Origin: Paenibacillus zeirhizosphaerae
Lineage (GTDB): Bacteria > Bacillota > Bacilli > Paenibacillales > Paenibacillaceae
Direction: 5' to 3'
NCBI RefSeq assembly: GCF_030705605.1
Contig: NZ_JAPCKK010000031.1
Span: 186,001 to 250,000 of the forward strand
DNA length: 64,000 bases
The notes under the pieces were generated by a model. That model ran no database searches, was not told where the DNA came from, and saw nothing but the letters and a program-made list of their open reading frames with translations. This document shows, piece by piece, positions 49,997-59,539 of the stretch. Both the position numbers and the translations under genes were made by a program. Numbering within the stretch: position 1 is the first letter of the stretch; each line of letters begins with the position of its first letter.

Positions 49997-52600
49997 TTAT
50001 TTTTCCGTATTTCCGATAAACAACTGCGCATACCGGGTGAGACTCCACGCGGCCTGCTGGGAGATCTGCTCCTCTTTTTGGTTTTGGCTGATCTGAGAAA
50101 TAAATTTCGTCATCAAACCTGCAGCTTTGTCTGCATCCCCTTGCTCCAGTTGCTTCTGAGCCTGCTTCAGCGTGCTGTTCAGCCGGGAAGCGAGATCCCC
50201 CTTCACTTCTTTCGCTGCACGATACTGATCAAATGCGGATTTCAGGCCGTTCAGCGCGCCAGGCGCATGGAAGGCGGGAAGCGGCACATCCGCCCAATTC
50301 GTGTCTGAGGCCAGATAGAAACTGGTATACGATGGTTGATTGTATCCCATATTTTGCCGAGCCACCCCGGTTCGATACTGCGCATCATGCATGAGGGTGT
50401 ACATTTTGCGATCCGTCACTTCCGTGCTCAGATAAATTCGGATGGCAGAGCTATCTGTCTTGCGGACAAGCATCTCTTCTCTCCAATCCCCGAAAATATC
50501 CGCCACCAGCGAAGGCGTGCCCTTGGTGTAGTTGTTGGTCCGTGTTCCGTCGGCTGTCAATAGGACACCGCGTTTCCAGTCTTCGATCACCGGCGTAACG
50601 TCAATCGCCCCGTTCACAATTTGCGTTGTCATGTCCGCTGCCCATTTTATGTTCATATTAGTGCCAGGCATGCTGCTGCTGATCTGCTCCCCGTCTGCCG
50701 TCCACAACCCGACCGCCCATGTCTCCAGCCCCCGGCGTTCAGGCTCAATATCCCCTACCATGCCGCGTCCTGTATCCTTGCCTGTATATCCGCCATAGAT
50801 GACCTCCCCGGTTGCCGCATCACGCAGAGAATAGCCGTAAGGAGCATAGGTGCCACCTTCATGAACCATGAAAATCTCCTGTCCCGGCCGGTCCGGGTCA
50901 ATATCCGTAACATGCAGCGCATCCCCGTGTCCCAGACGGGCAATGGTTCCGGGAGCCGCGCTTTGCGCAGGCATTTCATCCATAGAGCTGTACAGTAGGC
51001 TGCCATCGTGATCCACGGTTGCCGAGCCATAGACGATTTCATCCTTGCCGTCCCGGTCAACATCCGCTACGCTCAGGGAGTGTGCCCCCTGGGTCGTCAA
51101 TGTGCCCAGCTCCGGATCGGTGCCGTCCCTGCCGTGCGGACTGTCATTAAACGGATTGCTCATGCTCGTCCAGCCGCTGTCCGCCACCCACTGCTTCCGC
51201 AGATGTTCACCATCCCACTGGTAGGTTACGAGGACAGAGCGTGTGTAATAGCCGCGCGCAAATACGGCGGACGGACGAATGCCATCCAGATAGGCCACTC
51301 CTGTCAGAAAACGGTCCACCCGATTCCCCGGCTCAATCCGGGCCATGGCATAATCTCCCCACATCAGACCATCGTCCTGCCGTCCCGGCTCATAGCGCAC
51401 GGTATCCAGCTCTTTCCCGGTGTCCCCGTCAAAGACTGTTAAATATTCAGGTCCATCCACAATAAAGCCTGCAAAGGTGCGCAGATCATTCCTGCTGCTG
51501 CGGGCAGGCGCGTATTCATCGATGAAATAGTCCGCCAGCTCCTCCGCGTCCGCACGGGACAGCGGGTATTCATACCTTTGCTCTACCCCGAAGCATTCCT
51601 CCAGCGTCGCCGGCCAATGTCCGTTCAGCACCTCCTCATGCCGATGCCAGTTCATGAACATGTCCACCACATGCTCGTAATAATCATCGCTGCTCATCCG
51701 GTAATCATCCTTATGACTGTAGCCTGCCCGGATATCCTCACGCGGCATCGTAATGTACCGCTCCTTAGCAGGTCTACCTTTTTGGTTGTAGGTGATTACT
51801 TTTGTGCCCGGGGCCGTTTTGAACATCAGCTCAGAGCGTCCGTCCCCGTCGAAGTCATAGACCAGCATTTGGGTATAATGCGCGCCAGAACGGATATTTA
51901 CCCCGAGATCGATCCTGTACTTTAAGGTCCCGTCCATCGCATATGCATCGACATAAGTATTCCCGGTATATCCTTTTTGTGACACATCCTTGGAATTGGA
52001 GGGGTCCCATTTTACAAAAAACTCGTATTGCCCATCTCCGTCCGTATCGCCCACACTCATGTCATTGGCGGAATACGTGTAGCCTTCTCCGGCAGGAGTC
52101 ACTCCGTCGGCAGGCTTTTGCAGCGGGAGATCGTAGAAACCACCGCTCCAGGGGCGAACCGCAGCACTTTTGCCCAACTCCAGTCCATACACGCTGTTCG
52201 CAGCCCCATGCTTCACTTCCTCTTCATATACCACGGCGGCAACAGAATACAAGGATTGGGAGGTGCCCTCCGTATCAAGATAGTTGGTGCTGTCTGTCAC
52301 AGTCGCAATATTGATCCCGTCCCGATAGACGTTAAAATGAGCTCCGGTCAAGCCGGATGCCGAGTCCCCCGTTACTTCATCAGCCAGCAGACGCCAGCTC
52401 AGAAACTGCCCGCCTTCCACAGAAGCGGCCACCAGGCCCCGGTCCAGGTATTCCAACTGAATCCCGTTCGTATTGTCCGGCGGTGCTCCCCTGTCCGCGT
52501 ATACATTCGTCCCTCCGCCTGGCATTCCTGCGATCAGCAGCGCTGCCCCTACTACGGTGATTGCCCATTTTCTGACGTGCCTGCTTGTATGTCTGCCCAT
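49997..52600 (-). CDS. Secreted rhamnogalacturonan lyase, PL11, with FIMAH-like C-terminus
   Basis: About 867 residues from the ATG at 52600, which has AAGGGGA seven bases upstream. Signal peptide to about residue 37 (VYA-D). A beta-propeller-like PL11 catalytic region of YesW/YesX type follows, with Asp-rich calcium repeats (VGDTDGDGQYEFFVKWDPSNS, YDFDGDGRSELMFKT, VADVDRDGKDEIVYG, DIFGDWREEMLV). The last 90 residues (ALNGLKSAFDQYRAAKEVKGDLA onward, with SLTRYAQLFIG) are a FIMAH-type helical domain seen in Paenibacillus glycan enzymes. An insert of about 130 residues (MPREDIRAGY to SRNDLRTFAG) makes it longer than classical YesW. Cleaves pectin side-region backbones outside the cell. Confidence 0.9.
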   Translation of the reverse strand: MGRHTSRHVRKWAITVVGAALLIAGMPGGGTNVYADRGAPPDNTNGIQLEYLDRGLVAASVEGGQFLSWRLLADEVTGDSASGLTGAHFNVYRDGINIATVTDSTNYLDTEGTSQSLYSVAAVVYEEEVKHGAANSVYGLELGKSAAVRPWSGGFYDLPLQKPADGVTPAGEGYTYSANDMSVGDTDGDGQYEFFVKWDPSNSKDVSQKGYTGNTYVDAYAMDGTLKYRIDLGVNIRSGAHYTQMLVYDFDGDGRSELMFKTAPGTKVITYNQKGRPAKERYITMPREDIRAGYSHKDDYRMSSDDYYEHVVDMFMNWHRHEEVLNGHWPATLEECFGVEQRYEYPLSRADAEELADYFIDEYAPARSSRNDLRTFAGFIVDGPEYLTVFDGDTGKELDTVRYEPGRQDDGLMWGDYAMARIEPGNRVDRFLTGVAYLDGIRPSAVFARGYYTRSVLVTYQWDGEHLRKQWVADSGWTSMSNPFNDSPHGRDGTDPELGTLTTQGAHSLSVADVDRDGKDEIVYGSATVDHDGSLLYSSMDEMPAQSAAPGTIARLGHGDALHVTDIDPDRPGQEIFMVHEGGTYAPYGYSLRDAATGEVIYGGYTGKDTGRGMVGDIEPERRGLETWAVGLWTADGEQISSSMPGTNMNIKWAADMTTQIVNGAIDVTPVIEDWKRGVLLTADGTRTNNYTKGTPSLVADIFGDWREEMLVRKTDSSAIRIYLSTEVTDRKMYTLMHDAQYRTGVARQNMGYNQPSYTSFYLASDTNWADVPLPAFHAPGALNGLKSAFDQYRAAKEVKGDLASRLNSTLKQAQKQLEQGDADKAAGLMTKFISQISQNQKEEQISQQAAWSLTRYAQLFIGNTEK

Positions 52601-52751
52601 TCTCATTTCCCCTTCCTAATATTCAAGTGAAATGATTGCGCTTTCATTATAATTCCTTCTCTATTATAGTTTTGCCTGGGCAGGTCGCACATTTAAATTT
52701 CAGAGGCTTTTCGCTGCTAATCCGTAGAATTCCCGGCGCAAGGACGACAAA

Positions 52752-52776
52752 GAGAGGCATCCAAAGGATGTCTCTC
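52752..52776 (-). terminator. Terminator of the GH74 gene
   Basis: GAGAGGCATCC pairs with GGATGTCTCTC around an AAA loop (one mismatch), with TTTG following on the minus strand. About 40 bases after the GH74 stop codon. Confidence 0.65.
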
Positions 52777-52816
52777 CATGCTTTTACAGAGACATAACCG
52801 TTAAGTATAATACGCC

Positions 52817-54958
52817 TTACACCCGCTCTCCATATAGAATCCCCGTTCCATTTGTACCTATATAAACACGGCCGTATACCCTGCGGTCACCTGTCATCGC
52901 GTTGGGGTCGTTGCCGGGGAACGGATAATCGACACTGATTTTAACCCAGGTTGCTCCCATATCGTCCGAGCGGAAGATGCCCTCATCCTTAAATCCGCTT
53001 ACTTTGCCGTACACAAATACAGCAGGATTGGTGCGTCCAGGGGCATTTTTGCCAAAACAGAAGAGAAATGCCTGTTCAACGGACGACAGCTTGCTGAAAT
53101 TCAGGCCGCTATTGCTCGAACGGTATATTCCTTGATCATTGAGACTGACCCATACCTCTCCCTTTATACCGGGAGCTGTCTGCACCGCATGCCAGGAGGT
53201 AGCCTGCGACGGCAGTGTAGCAATATGTGTCCATGTCGCGCCCTTGTCGTCGCTGCGGAAGAAACGGCCTGTTTTCTCATATGCATAAAACAGATTGCCG
53301 TGCGCCTTGTCCGCAGCAAGCGGCTGATAATAGTTGGCGAAAATATGCGACCCTGTCAGCAGCTTCTCCGGTCCTCCCGTGCTTCGGTTCCATGTGCGGC
53401 CCCTGTCTCGGGTATAATAAATAGCCCCCTGCTGCGGCACCCAGACGATATGGTTAGGAGACACTGCCGATACCGCGACCTTGCCTCCCTGGGCACCTTT
53501 ATAGGGAAGGCTGGCGAATGCCGTATAGTCCAGTCCCCCATTCACGGAATATCCCCCGTTGCCGGGATTCGCGCGCCCATCGCCGTTCCAACCGTAGGTA
53601 CCGACCCGCACAACAAAATTCGGGTTGTTCTCCTGAATGTCAATACCGGTTGTCGTCAGTTCCTTAATGCCGCCTTTGCCTGTAAAATAGGTGGCTTCGG
53701 GATATTGATCAAGGGAAGTGTGATCAAAGCCGCCGTTATCCGCAATCCCGCTGTGAAGAATGCAGCGTCCATCCGGAGGGCTGACGAGATTCGCCACATT
53801 CACAACCGTCTCCAGCCCTTTTGCATCATTACACCACAGGGAAGGGATCTGCGTGATGTCATCCGTCCGCCATGCGTAGTACCAATCGGTCATCCAGACC
53901 CTGCTGCTGTTGAATGGATCAATGGTCAAGGAAGAGGTCGCCGAGGACCAATGCCAATCCGGCATCCACGGCACCAGCAATTCTCTGCTGTATTGCACCT
54001 GCTGCCAGGTGGCACCGCCATCGGCTGAACGATAGATCGGGTTGCCGTGGCTGTCGAGCCTTCTGGCCGTCATTAATATTTCGGGCCGCTGCGCATCCTG
54101 AGTAATGGAGCCGAAGGTTTTGCCTGCATCCGGTGGAGGCGTGATATCCGTCCAGACGCCCCCGCTGAATTTAGCAAGTCCCTCCCCGTGCGCTACATAC
54201 AGGGTACCATCCGCACCGATTAACCCGCGATTCGGCCGGAACGGACTCCCTTCGAGTATATTCCAGGTCTGCCCGGCATCCTCGCTTACGTAGACACCTG
54301 ATTTGAAAGCGCCTACAAAAATTCTGCTGCTTCCTTGCCCCGGTGAGCCGGATGCCGGATCACACAGAATGAACGAGATTCCATTCGGTGCATTGTTCAG
54401 TACCGGAAAAGCATCCACATGCACCCAACTGCCGTTGGCCGCCCCTTCCGTGCTGCGGAACAAGCCGTCAAACCTGGAGCCAAAGTACACCGTACGACCG
54501 TCATTCGGATCAACGGCCAACCGCTCCCCTGCCGTTCGATTGGAACCGTTTGCATGCATGCGGACGTCCTTGCCATTGACCGATAATCCTGTGCGGGTCC
54601 ATGTATGGCCGCGGTCTACCGATTTGAAAATATCGCTCGGCGTCCAATAATCGTATTTGCCAAGTGCGGCATATACGATTTCCGGATCGGACGGATCCAG
54701 GGCGAGACTCTCACCGCCATACAGATTCACATTACTGCGATTCGCCCAGCCCGAAAGATGAATCCATCTGCGGTTCGGCTCATCCCAGCGGTACAGTCCG
54801 CCTACATCCGTCCGGATGTATACCAGATTAGACTCCTTCGGGTGCACCACCAATCCTGTCACATAACCGCCCCCACCAATAGCCACACCCCCCCACGCAT
54901 ACTTGTCCGACACCTCGATGGTTCTCGCCAGGACTTTCTTCATTCTGATGATTTCCAT
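52817..54958 (-). CDS. GH74 xyloglucanase-like enzyme, no signal peptide
   Basis: 713 residues. Two beta-propellers built from Asp-box repeats: VDRGHTWTRTG, EDAGQTWNILEG, ADGGATWQQ, RDRGRTWNRS, DDKGATWTHIA, DDMGATWVKIS. The N-terminal region WGGVAIGGGGYVTGLVVHPK and RTDVGGLYRWDE (catalytic-type Asp) are GH74 hallmarks, as is SLTIDPFNSSRVWMTDW. No signal peptide or carbohydrate module, so it probably acts on imported xyloglucan oligosaccharides. GAGGGTGA seven bases before the ATG. It lies upstream of, and on the same strand as, the PL11 gene. Confidence 0.9.
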   Translation of the reverse strand: MEIIRMKKVLARTIEVSDKYAWGGVAIGGGGYVTGLVVHPKESNLVYIRTDVGGLYRWDEPNRRWIHLSGWANRSNVNLYGGESLALDPSDPEIVYAALGKYDYWTPSDIFKSVDRGHTWTRTGLSVNGKDVRMHANGSNRTAGERLAVDPNDGRTVYFGSRFDGLFRSTEGAANGSWVHVDAFPVLNNAPNGISFILCDPASGSPGQGSSRIFVGAFKSGVYVSEDAGQTWNILEGSPFRPNRGLIGADGTLYVAHGEGLAKFSGGVWTDITPPPDAGKTFGSITQDAQRPEILMTARRLDSHGNPIYRSADGGATWQQVQYSRELLVPWMPDWHWSSATSSLTIDPFNSSRVWMTDWYYAWRTDDITQIPSLWCNDAKGLETVVNVANLVSPPDGRCILHSGIADNGGFDHTSLDQYPEATYFTGKGGIKELTTTGIDIQENNPNFVVRVGTYGWNGDGRANPGNGGYSVNGGLDYTAFASLPYKGAQGGKVAVSAVSPNHIVWVPQQGAIYYTRDRGRTWNRSTGGPEKLLTGSHIFANYYQPLAADKAHGNLFYAYEKTGRFFRSDDKGATWTHIATLPSQATSWHAVQTAPGIKGEVWVSLNDQGIYRSSNSGLNFSKLSSVEQAFLFCFGKNAPGRTNPAVFVYGKVSGFKDEGIFRSDDMGATWVKISVDYPFPGNDPNAMTGDRRVYGRVYIGTNGTGILYGERV

Positions 54959-55042
54959 TGTTCTTCACCCTCTCTTCTCAATTATGGCTACTAACAAGCG
55001 GTTACCGCTTGTCTGTTATCATTGTATGCCAGAAAAATGGAA

Positions 55043-55076
55043 AAATCCCCGTTCCGAAGTGGGAACGAGGATTTTT
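55043..55076. terminator. Terminator after the asparaginase gene
   Basis: AAATCC-CCGTTCC pairs with GGAACG-AGGATTTTTT around a GAAGTG-type loop. Follows the asparaginase stop on the minus strand; T-rich on both sides. Confidence 0.85.
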
Positions 55077-55099
55077 TCTTGATTACCTGCTGGAGCCAT

Positions 55100-56230
55100 T
55101 CAGTACTCGTTGAAATAAGACTGGATTTGCGCCGCATCCTTCGTCTTAGTCAATGCAAGCATTAGCAAAATGCGGGCTTTTTGCGGATTCAGAGAGTCCG
55201 TTGACACAAAATTTCTGGCAAGGTCCGAGCTTGAGGAGGACACCGTTCCGCTGCCGACACGGGTAGAGCGGGCGATAATGATCCCTTTTTCACCTGCATC
55301 CTCTGCTCCTTCAGATGAAGCGCTAGACATCGAGCCGTTGCCGGAGCCGGCGACGACAATGCCTTGGGCCCCTGCCGCTGCGGCCGCATCATACAGATAA
55401 CGTCCGTTGTTTTGGTATTCGTATAGAATATCGACCTGAGGCAGTTCCGTCAGACCGGATATATCAAATACGGATTCGGTCGTATGCTTGCGTGTTGGTT
55501 CATTATAGAACAACACTTTGTCCCCTACTACAGCGCCAAGATACCCCTGCTCAACAGACTTGAAGGTATCTACAGCCGTCGTATTGGTCTTGGTAATATA
55601 TCTCGCAGAGCCAATCCGGTCATTCAGCATAATCATAACCCCTTTGCCTTGGGCTTCAGGAGTACTGACCACCTTGACCGCATTGTACAGATTGAACGGG
55701 CCATCTGCACTGATGGCTGTCGCCGGACGCATTGAGCCGACTACTACGACCGGTTTGTCGCTTTTGACGACCAGATTAAGGAAATAAGCCGTTTCTTCAA
55801 GCGTATCCGTGCCATGAGTAATGACAATTCCGTCCACATCTTCACTGGCAAGCAATTCATTAATCCGTTGGGCCATTTGCAGCAGAATGGTATTGTTAAT
55901 ATTTGGGCTGCCGACGTTGGCAACCTGTTCACCGCTGACATTCGCAAGCATCTTCATCTCAGGAACAGCGTTGATTAGAGTCTCTACGCCGAGAGCTCCT
56001 GCCTTATAGCCCGTTGTATCCGTATTGGAGCTGGATGATCCGGCAATCGTTCCGCCGGTAGCCAGAATAACCACATTCGGAAGGGCTGGATTGACTTCAG
56101 ATTGTGCGGGTACAGCCGTGACTTCCATAGCCGCGGCTGCCGTTCCGGTCAGTCCGCCTGTCGGTAGTAATGTGCTGGCAAGCAGACCGGCAGTCAGTAC
56201 AGGGATAAAGAATAGTTTTCTCATTTTCAT
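55100..56230 (-). CDS. ansZ: Secreted type II L-asparaginase
   Basis: 376 residues, exported. The signal peptide (MKMRKLFFIPVLTAGLLAST, Ala-rich end) is followed by the type II asparaginase core: first catalytic Thr in ILATGGTIAGSS, second in ITHGTDTLEETAYF, and a GSMRPATAISADGPFNLYNAV segment. The extracellular type II class has high affinity for asparagine and releases aspartate and ammonia. GGAAGGGG eight bases before the ATG. Single-gene unit. Confidence 0.93.
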   Translation of the reverse strand: MKMRKLFFIPVLTAGLLASTLLPTGGLTGTAAAAMEVTAVPAQSEVNPALPNVVILATGGTIAGSSSSNTDTTGYKAGALGVETLINAVPEMKMLANVSGEQVANVGSPNINNTILLQMAQRINELLASEDVDGIVITHGTDTLEETAYFLNLVVKSDKPVVVVGSMRPATAISADGPFNLYNAVKVVSTPEAQGKGVMIMLNDRIGSARYITKTNTTAVDTFKSVEQGYLGAVVGDKVLFYNEPTRKHTTESVFDISGLTELPQVDILYEYQNNGRYLYDAAAAAGAQGIVVAGSGNGSMSSASSEGAEDAGEKGIIIARSTRVGSGTVSSSSSDLARNFVSTDSLNPQKARILLMLALTKTKDAAQIQSYFNEY

Positions 56231-56426
56231 GGCTCATTCCCCTTCCAAATTCTTTCCACAAACAGTAATGTTAAATAACAAATAAGATATTTATATGTGA
56301 TTATAGTAACAAAAAAAACAAATAGTCAATAAATATGTAATGAAACATAACATAATCAAGAAATACAGCGTGTATACAACGTGGAACTGCCCTCTCATTT
56401 GAAAACACGGCATCTTTCAAATCATA

Positions 56427-56480
56427 TTGACAGAGCTCACCTAAGAGGATATGATTCTAGCAATTTCTTTCGAGAATCAT
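56427..56480 (+). promoter_or_regulatory. Promoter and operator-like dyad of the exported protein gene
   Basis: -35 TTGACA (56427-56432), 17-base spacer, -10 TATGAT (56450-56455). A perfect eight-base inverted repeat ATGATTCT (56451-56458) / AGAATCAT (56473-56480) overlaps the -10 and start region, just before the AAAGGGGG ribosome binding site. It may be an operator or a small leader hairpin. Confidence 0.7.
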
Positions 56481-56497
56481 CAAAGGGGGATGTTTCA

Positions 56498-57802
56498 TTG
56501 TCAGCTTTATTCAAATCACATACCGTGTCACGTAAAGTGCTTACCATCTCTACCGCATTCGTAATTTCCACCCTTGCAGCTACGGGCACTCCAACGTTCG
56601 CCGCTGCACCGGTGGCGGAAGCCGTTGTTACGGCTCCTTCATTGTCCAGCTCCAAGGCAAACAGCAATATTTCCTACCTGCAAAACCGTTTCGAGGTAAC
56701 TTTGCCAGCGGCGCCAACAGTGGGCGATTATATCACCGTGATGGGCAAGCTGCTGGGGCAGACGCCGCCATTTGCAAAGGATGCTGCTCCCTTGACTCAA
56801 GTAAATGCAGTCAGTCTTGCTGTGAAAGCAGCGGAACTGAAGGAATTGGCAGATACCTACACACCTGAGAAAGCCGCCTCTTCACTGGACCAAGCGGGCG
56901 TTAGCGGTATTGAGAAGCTAAGCCCCGAGATCATCCAGGAGTTGGCTGCTGCTGTGGATACAGGTCTGCTTCCGGCGGATGCTGTGGGCTCCTTTAGACC
57001 GGATAGCCAAGCGGACAACGTTTTGGCGGCCGATTTGCTGGCAGGTGTCCTCTCTTTTCACGGCTCGTATAAATCTTACATAGGCAGTGTGCTGGATAAC
57101 GATATTTTCGCAAAGCTGAACGATGCCTACGACACCCAGGAGCTTGTCATGGCACCGGAGCTGCAGAAGATTTTCGATGAAGGCCTGAAGCAAGGTCTGT
57201 TCACCGGCTACAACATTAAAGATCAACGCTACGACGCCCACTTTGATCCAACCTTGTCCCTTACCTACGGACACAGCGACCTCAAGCATTCCATTCAACT
57301 GATCGGACTGCTGCGCAGTGAAGGCATTCAGGCGAAGGTACAGTTGGAACCGAAAACATCGGCTTTTGTCTATCTGCAGGAGTGGGGCACTCCGACAGAA
57401 TCTGATGATTACAAGGTGGTACAGATTGAAAACGGCAACTATATCGCCTATGCCAAAGAATACGATCTGGCTCTGGAATTTGAATCTGCTGCGGACAAAG
57501 AGCAGTTTGACGGCGTTGTGAACCGATATGCCAAAAAAGACAGCGAAGATGAAGCCGGGCTGATTACTGCCTCCTGGTGGCAGCCGCTCTATTACTCGCT
57601 CCCGTCCATGAACAATTATATGAAAATCTCGAATAACCGGATTGACGCCGGCAGCTACTATGCACAATCCTTTTCACTGAAGGAAGACACAGAGACCATT
57701 GCTGAAGGATTGAACAAGATCGCTCCTGAAGCAGAGGTGCAAACCTATGATTTCTGGGTGGATGCGCCGTTCTACCGCTATCTTAACGGGGAATCCTCCT
57801 GA
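56498..57802 (+). CDS. Exported protein of unknown function
   Basis: About 434 residues starting at a TTG eight bases after AAAGGGGG; this start gives a clean signal peptide (SALFKSHTVSRKVLTISTAF, cleaved near FAA-AP). The upstream frame to 56381 runs through the promoter and is rejected. The mature protein is acidic, rich in Ala and Asp, with helical N-terminal repeats (LTQVNAVSLAVKAAELKELA, LSPEIIQELAAAVDTGLL). The C-terminal half is richer in aromatics (YLQEWGTP, WWQPLYYSLPSMNNYMKISN, DFWVDAPFYRY). I do not recognise the family. It has a strong vegetative promoter of its own. Confidence 0.7.
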   Translation: MSALFKSHTVSRKVLTISTAFVISTLAATGTPTFAAAPVAEAVVTAPSLSSSKANSNISYLQNRFEVTLPAAPTVGDYITVMGKLLGQTPPFAKDAAPLTQVNAVSLAVKAAELKELADTYTPEKAASSLDQAGVSGIEKLSPEIIQELAAAVDTGLLPADAVGSFRPDSQADNVLAADLLAGVLSFHGSYKSYIGSVLDNDIFAKLNDAYDTQELVMAPELQKIFDEGLKQGLFTGYNIKDQRYDAHFDPTLSLTYGHSDLKHSIQLIGLLRSEGIQAKVQLEPKTSAFVYLQEWGTPTESDDYKVVQIENGNYIAYAKEYDLALEFESAADKEQFDGVVNRYAKKDSEDEAGLITASWWQPLYYSLPSMNNYMKISNNRIDAGSYYAQSFSLKEDTETIAEGLNKIAPEAEVQTYDFWVDAPFYRYLNGESS

Positions 57803-57833
57803 TAAGATTTCTTCTGAGATGAATATCGAAAAA

Positions 57834-58052
57834 AAGGAGTGTCCCAGTTTATTGACCGGGGCACTCTTTTCGTGCGTGGGTGAGGCGCTCCGAGAACGAA
57901 GCATTCCTACAATCGCTGTTGCCCCTTTGGGGCAAAGGCGAACGCTTCGCTTTTCCGGAATTGCTTCGTTCTCTCCGCTGCTGCGTGCCTCCCCCAACTT
58001 AACAAGAACAACCGGACATCGCAATCTTCTGGTTTAACAAAATTGAAAAAGG
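57834..58052. repeat. Dispersed hairpin-forming intergenic repeat, copy B
   Basis: Second full copy of the element at 14958-15205, same orientation. It has the arms GAGAACGAAGCATTCC and GGAATTGCTTCGTTCTC, which are complementary, around the perfect palindrome TTGCCCCTTTGGGGCAA. It fills the space between two convergent genes and ends at the stop codon of the MFS gene. Confidence 0.8.
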
Positions 58053-58053
58053 A

Positions 58054-59253
58054 TTATGCTGTATACTCCGTGTCCCTCTGCCGCATCAGCAGAGGGGTCA
58101 GCACAAGTGCCCCGATTACGAGCAGTCCCCCACTCAACGCATAGACCGTGAAGAGCGAGAGCTGGTCTTTAAGAAAGCCGGATAACGACATGCCGATCAC
58201 CATCATGCCCATAAAAAGAGGCGTAATCGCTCCGCTCACCCGCCCAATCAGGGCGGCTCCGGTATTCTGTATGATCATGGTCTGAATCCCTGCCTGTACC
58301 CCGGAGTAGGCCAAACCGCCAATGACCTGGACCGCGATCGTCAGCGCGGCCACAGTCGATGCGCCAGTTATAACAGTGACAAGCGCACTGCCCATAAGCC
58401 CTGTCAGCAGCAGCACCTGCGGCTTCACCCGCTTCGCCACCAGCATAATGAGGATTCCTCCCGCAAGCATGGCAGCCCCGTTGGTCAGTAACAGCCACTG
58501 AAGGAAAGTCTTTTCAAGCCCCAATTGATCAACCGTGACGAACAGCAGCAGCGGCTGAGTTAATCCTGCGGCCAGACCGGTCACAGCAAAGGTAACGCTG
58601 AGCACCCTCAGCGAGCGGTTAGCCCATAAATAACGAATACCCTCCTTCATTTCTTTCATAATATTCCCGGTTTGTACAGACTTCTTCTCCTTGGCATCCT
58701 TAGGCAAAGTGGACAAGATCAGCGCCGAGACGGAAAACATAATCACCGTCAAAGCCAGGGAAATCTCAATGCCGTATTGCAGAAAAATAAACGTGCCGAT
58801 CATCGGGCCCAATATCATAAACACCGATACCAGCGTTTGCGACATCCCCATAACACTCTGCAGTTGTTCGGCGGGAACATGCTGCTTGTAAAGCTTCATG
58901 CCCGACGGCTGCGAAAATTGCGATAGACTGGCCGATACAAGCGTTCCCGCCAGCAGCGCCGCCCAGGTTCCGTATAAAAGAGCAAGCAGCACCCCGAGTA
59001 CAGAAACGGCGGAAAGCAAGTCACACCATACCATCGTGCGCTTGGGACGCCAGCGGTCGGCCAATGTCCCTCCGATGATCGCAAATACAAAAATCGGCGC
59101 ATATTCCACCACGGAAATCAAGGATACATAGAACGGATCATTGCGGGTCAAATCCGTGACGTAAAGCAGAACGGCGAAGTTTCTGATCCAGATCCCGAGC
59201 TGCAGAAAGATCCGGGATAGGATAATCGTCCGGACATAACGGTTGTTCAACAT
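58054..59253 (-). CDS. MFS transporter (MFS_3/enterobactin exporter-like)
   Basis: About 399 residues with 12 membrane segments. The TM2-TM3 loop is GGTLADRWRPKRTMVW, and it lacks long insertions. The overall pattern (VTDLTRNDPFYVSLISVVEY, SQPSGMKLYKQHVPAEQL) matches the MFS_3 group that holds macrolide and siderophore exporters. Start chosen at the ATG at 59253, nine bases after AAAGG. The 3' end abuts repeat copy B. Divergent from a TetR-family gene 286 bases away, a common regulator-pump layout, but the intervening hairpin makes control less certain. Confidence 0.82.
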   Translation of the reverse strand: MLNNRYVRTIILSRIFLQLGIWIRNFAVLLYVTDLTRNDPFYVSLISVVEYAPIFVFAIIGGTLADRWRPKRTMVWCDLLSAVSVLGVLLALLYGTWAALLAGTLVSASLSQFSQPSGMKLYKQHVPAEQLQSVMGMSQTLVSVFMILGPMIGTFIFLQYGIEISLALTVIMFSVSALILSTLPKDAKEKKSVQTGNIMKEMKEGIRYLWANRSLRVLSVTFAVTGLAAGLTQPLLLFVTVDQLGLEKTFLQWLLLTNGAAMLAGGILIMLVAKRVKPQVLLLTGLMGSALVTVITGASTVAALTIAVQVIGGLAYSGVQAGIQTMIIQNTGAALIGRVSGAITPLFMGMMVIGMSLSGFLKDQLSLFTVYALSGGLLVIGALVLTPLLMRQRDTEYTA

Positions 59254-59417
59254 TTCTCTCATCCTTTGCATGTTAGAATTACAAATCACTCGCTTTATTT
59301 TATAGATAATTTATATTTTTGTCTATTATTTTATAGACATAAAATTATTAAATCTATTTAATTTAAATATTTCCAAGATATCGTAGGTTTATATGTCTAG
59401 TATTTACATTCCAAATT

Positions 59418-59465
59418 AAAAAGCCCAACTTCTCTGCAAATCAAAATAGAGAAATTGAGCTTTTC
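59418..59465. terminator. Orphan terminator-like hairpin in a divergent promoter region
   Basis: An 18-base inverted repeat (AAAAAGCCCAACTTCTCT with AGAGAAATTGAGCTTTTC, two mismatches) around a 12-base loop, with T runs on both exits. It lies upstream of both divergent genes, where a terminator has no obvious transcript to end. Confidence 0.65.
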
Positions 59466-59474
59466 AAATACCAT

Positions 59475-59518
59475 TTGACATGTGAATGTATTATCAGTAT
59501 AGTATGAATCAATTCACA
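59475..59518 (+). promoter_or_regulatory. Promoter of the TetR gene with flanking dyad
   Basis: -35 TTGACA (59475-59480), 17-base spacer, -10 TATAGT (59498-59503). TGTGAAT (59481-59487) and its complement ATTCACA (59512-59518) flank the -10, so the TetR protein may repress itself here. The long spacing between half-sites makes the operator call weak. Confidence 0.65.
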
Positions 59519-59539
59519 CTTCGCATTAAGGAGGAATCT

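Noticed and set aside
56918..57667. 249-codon minus-strand frame opposite the exported protein gene
   Set aside because: The plus-strand gene has a promoter, ribosome binding site and signal peptide; the opposite frame has none of these.
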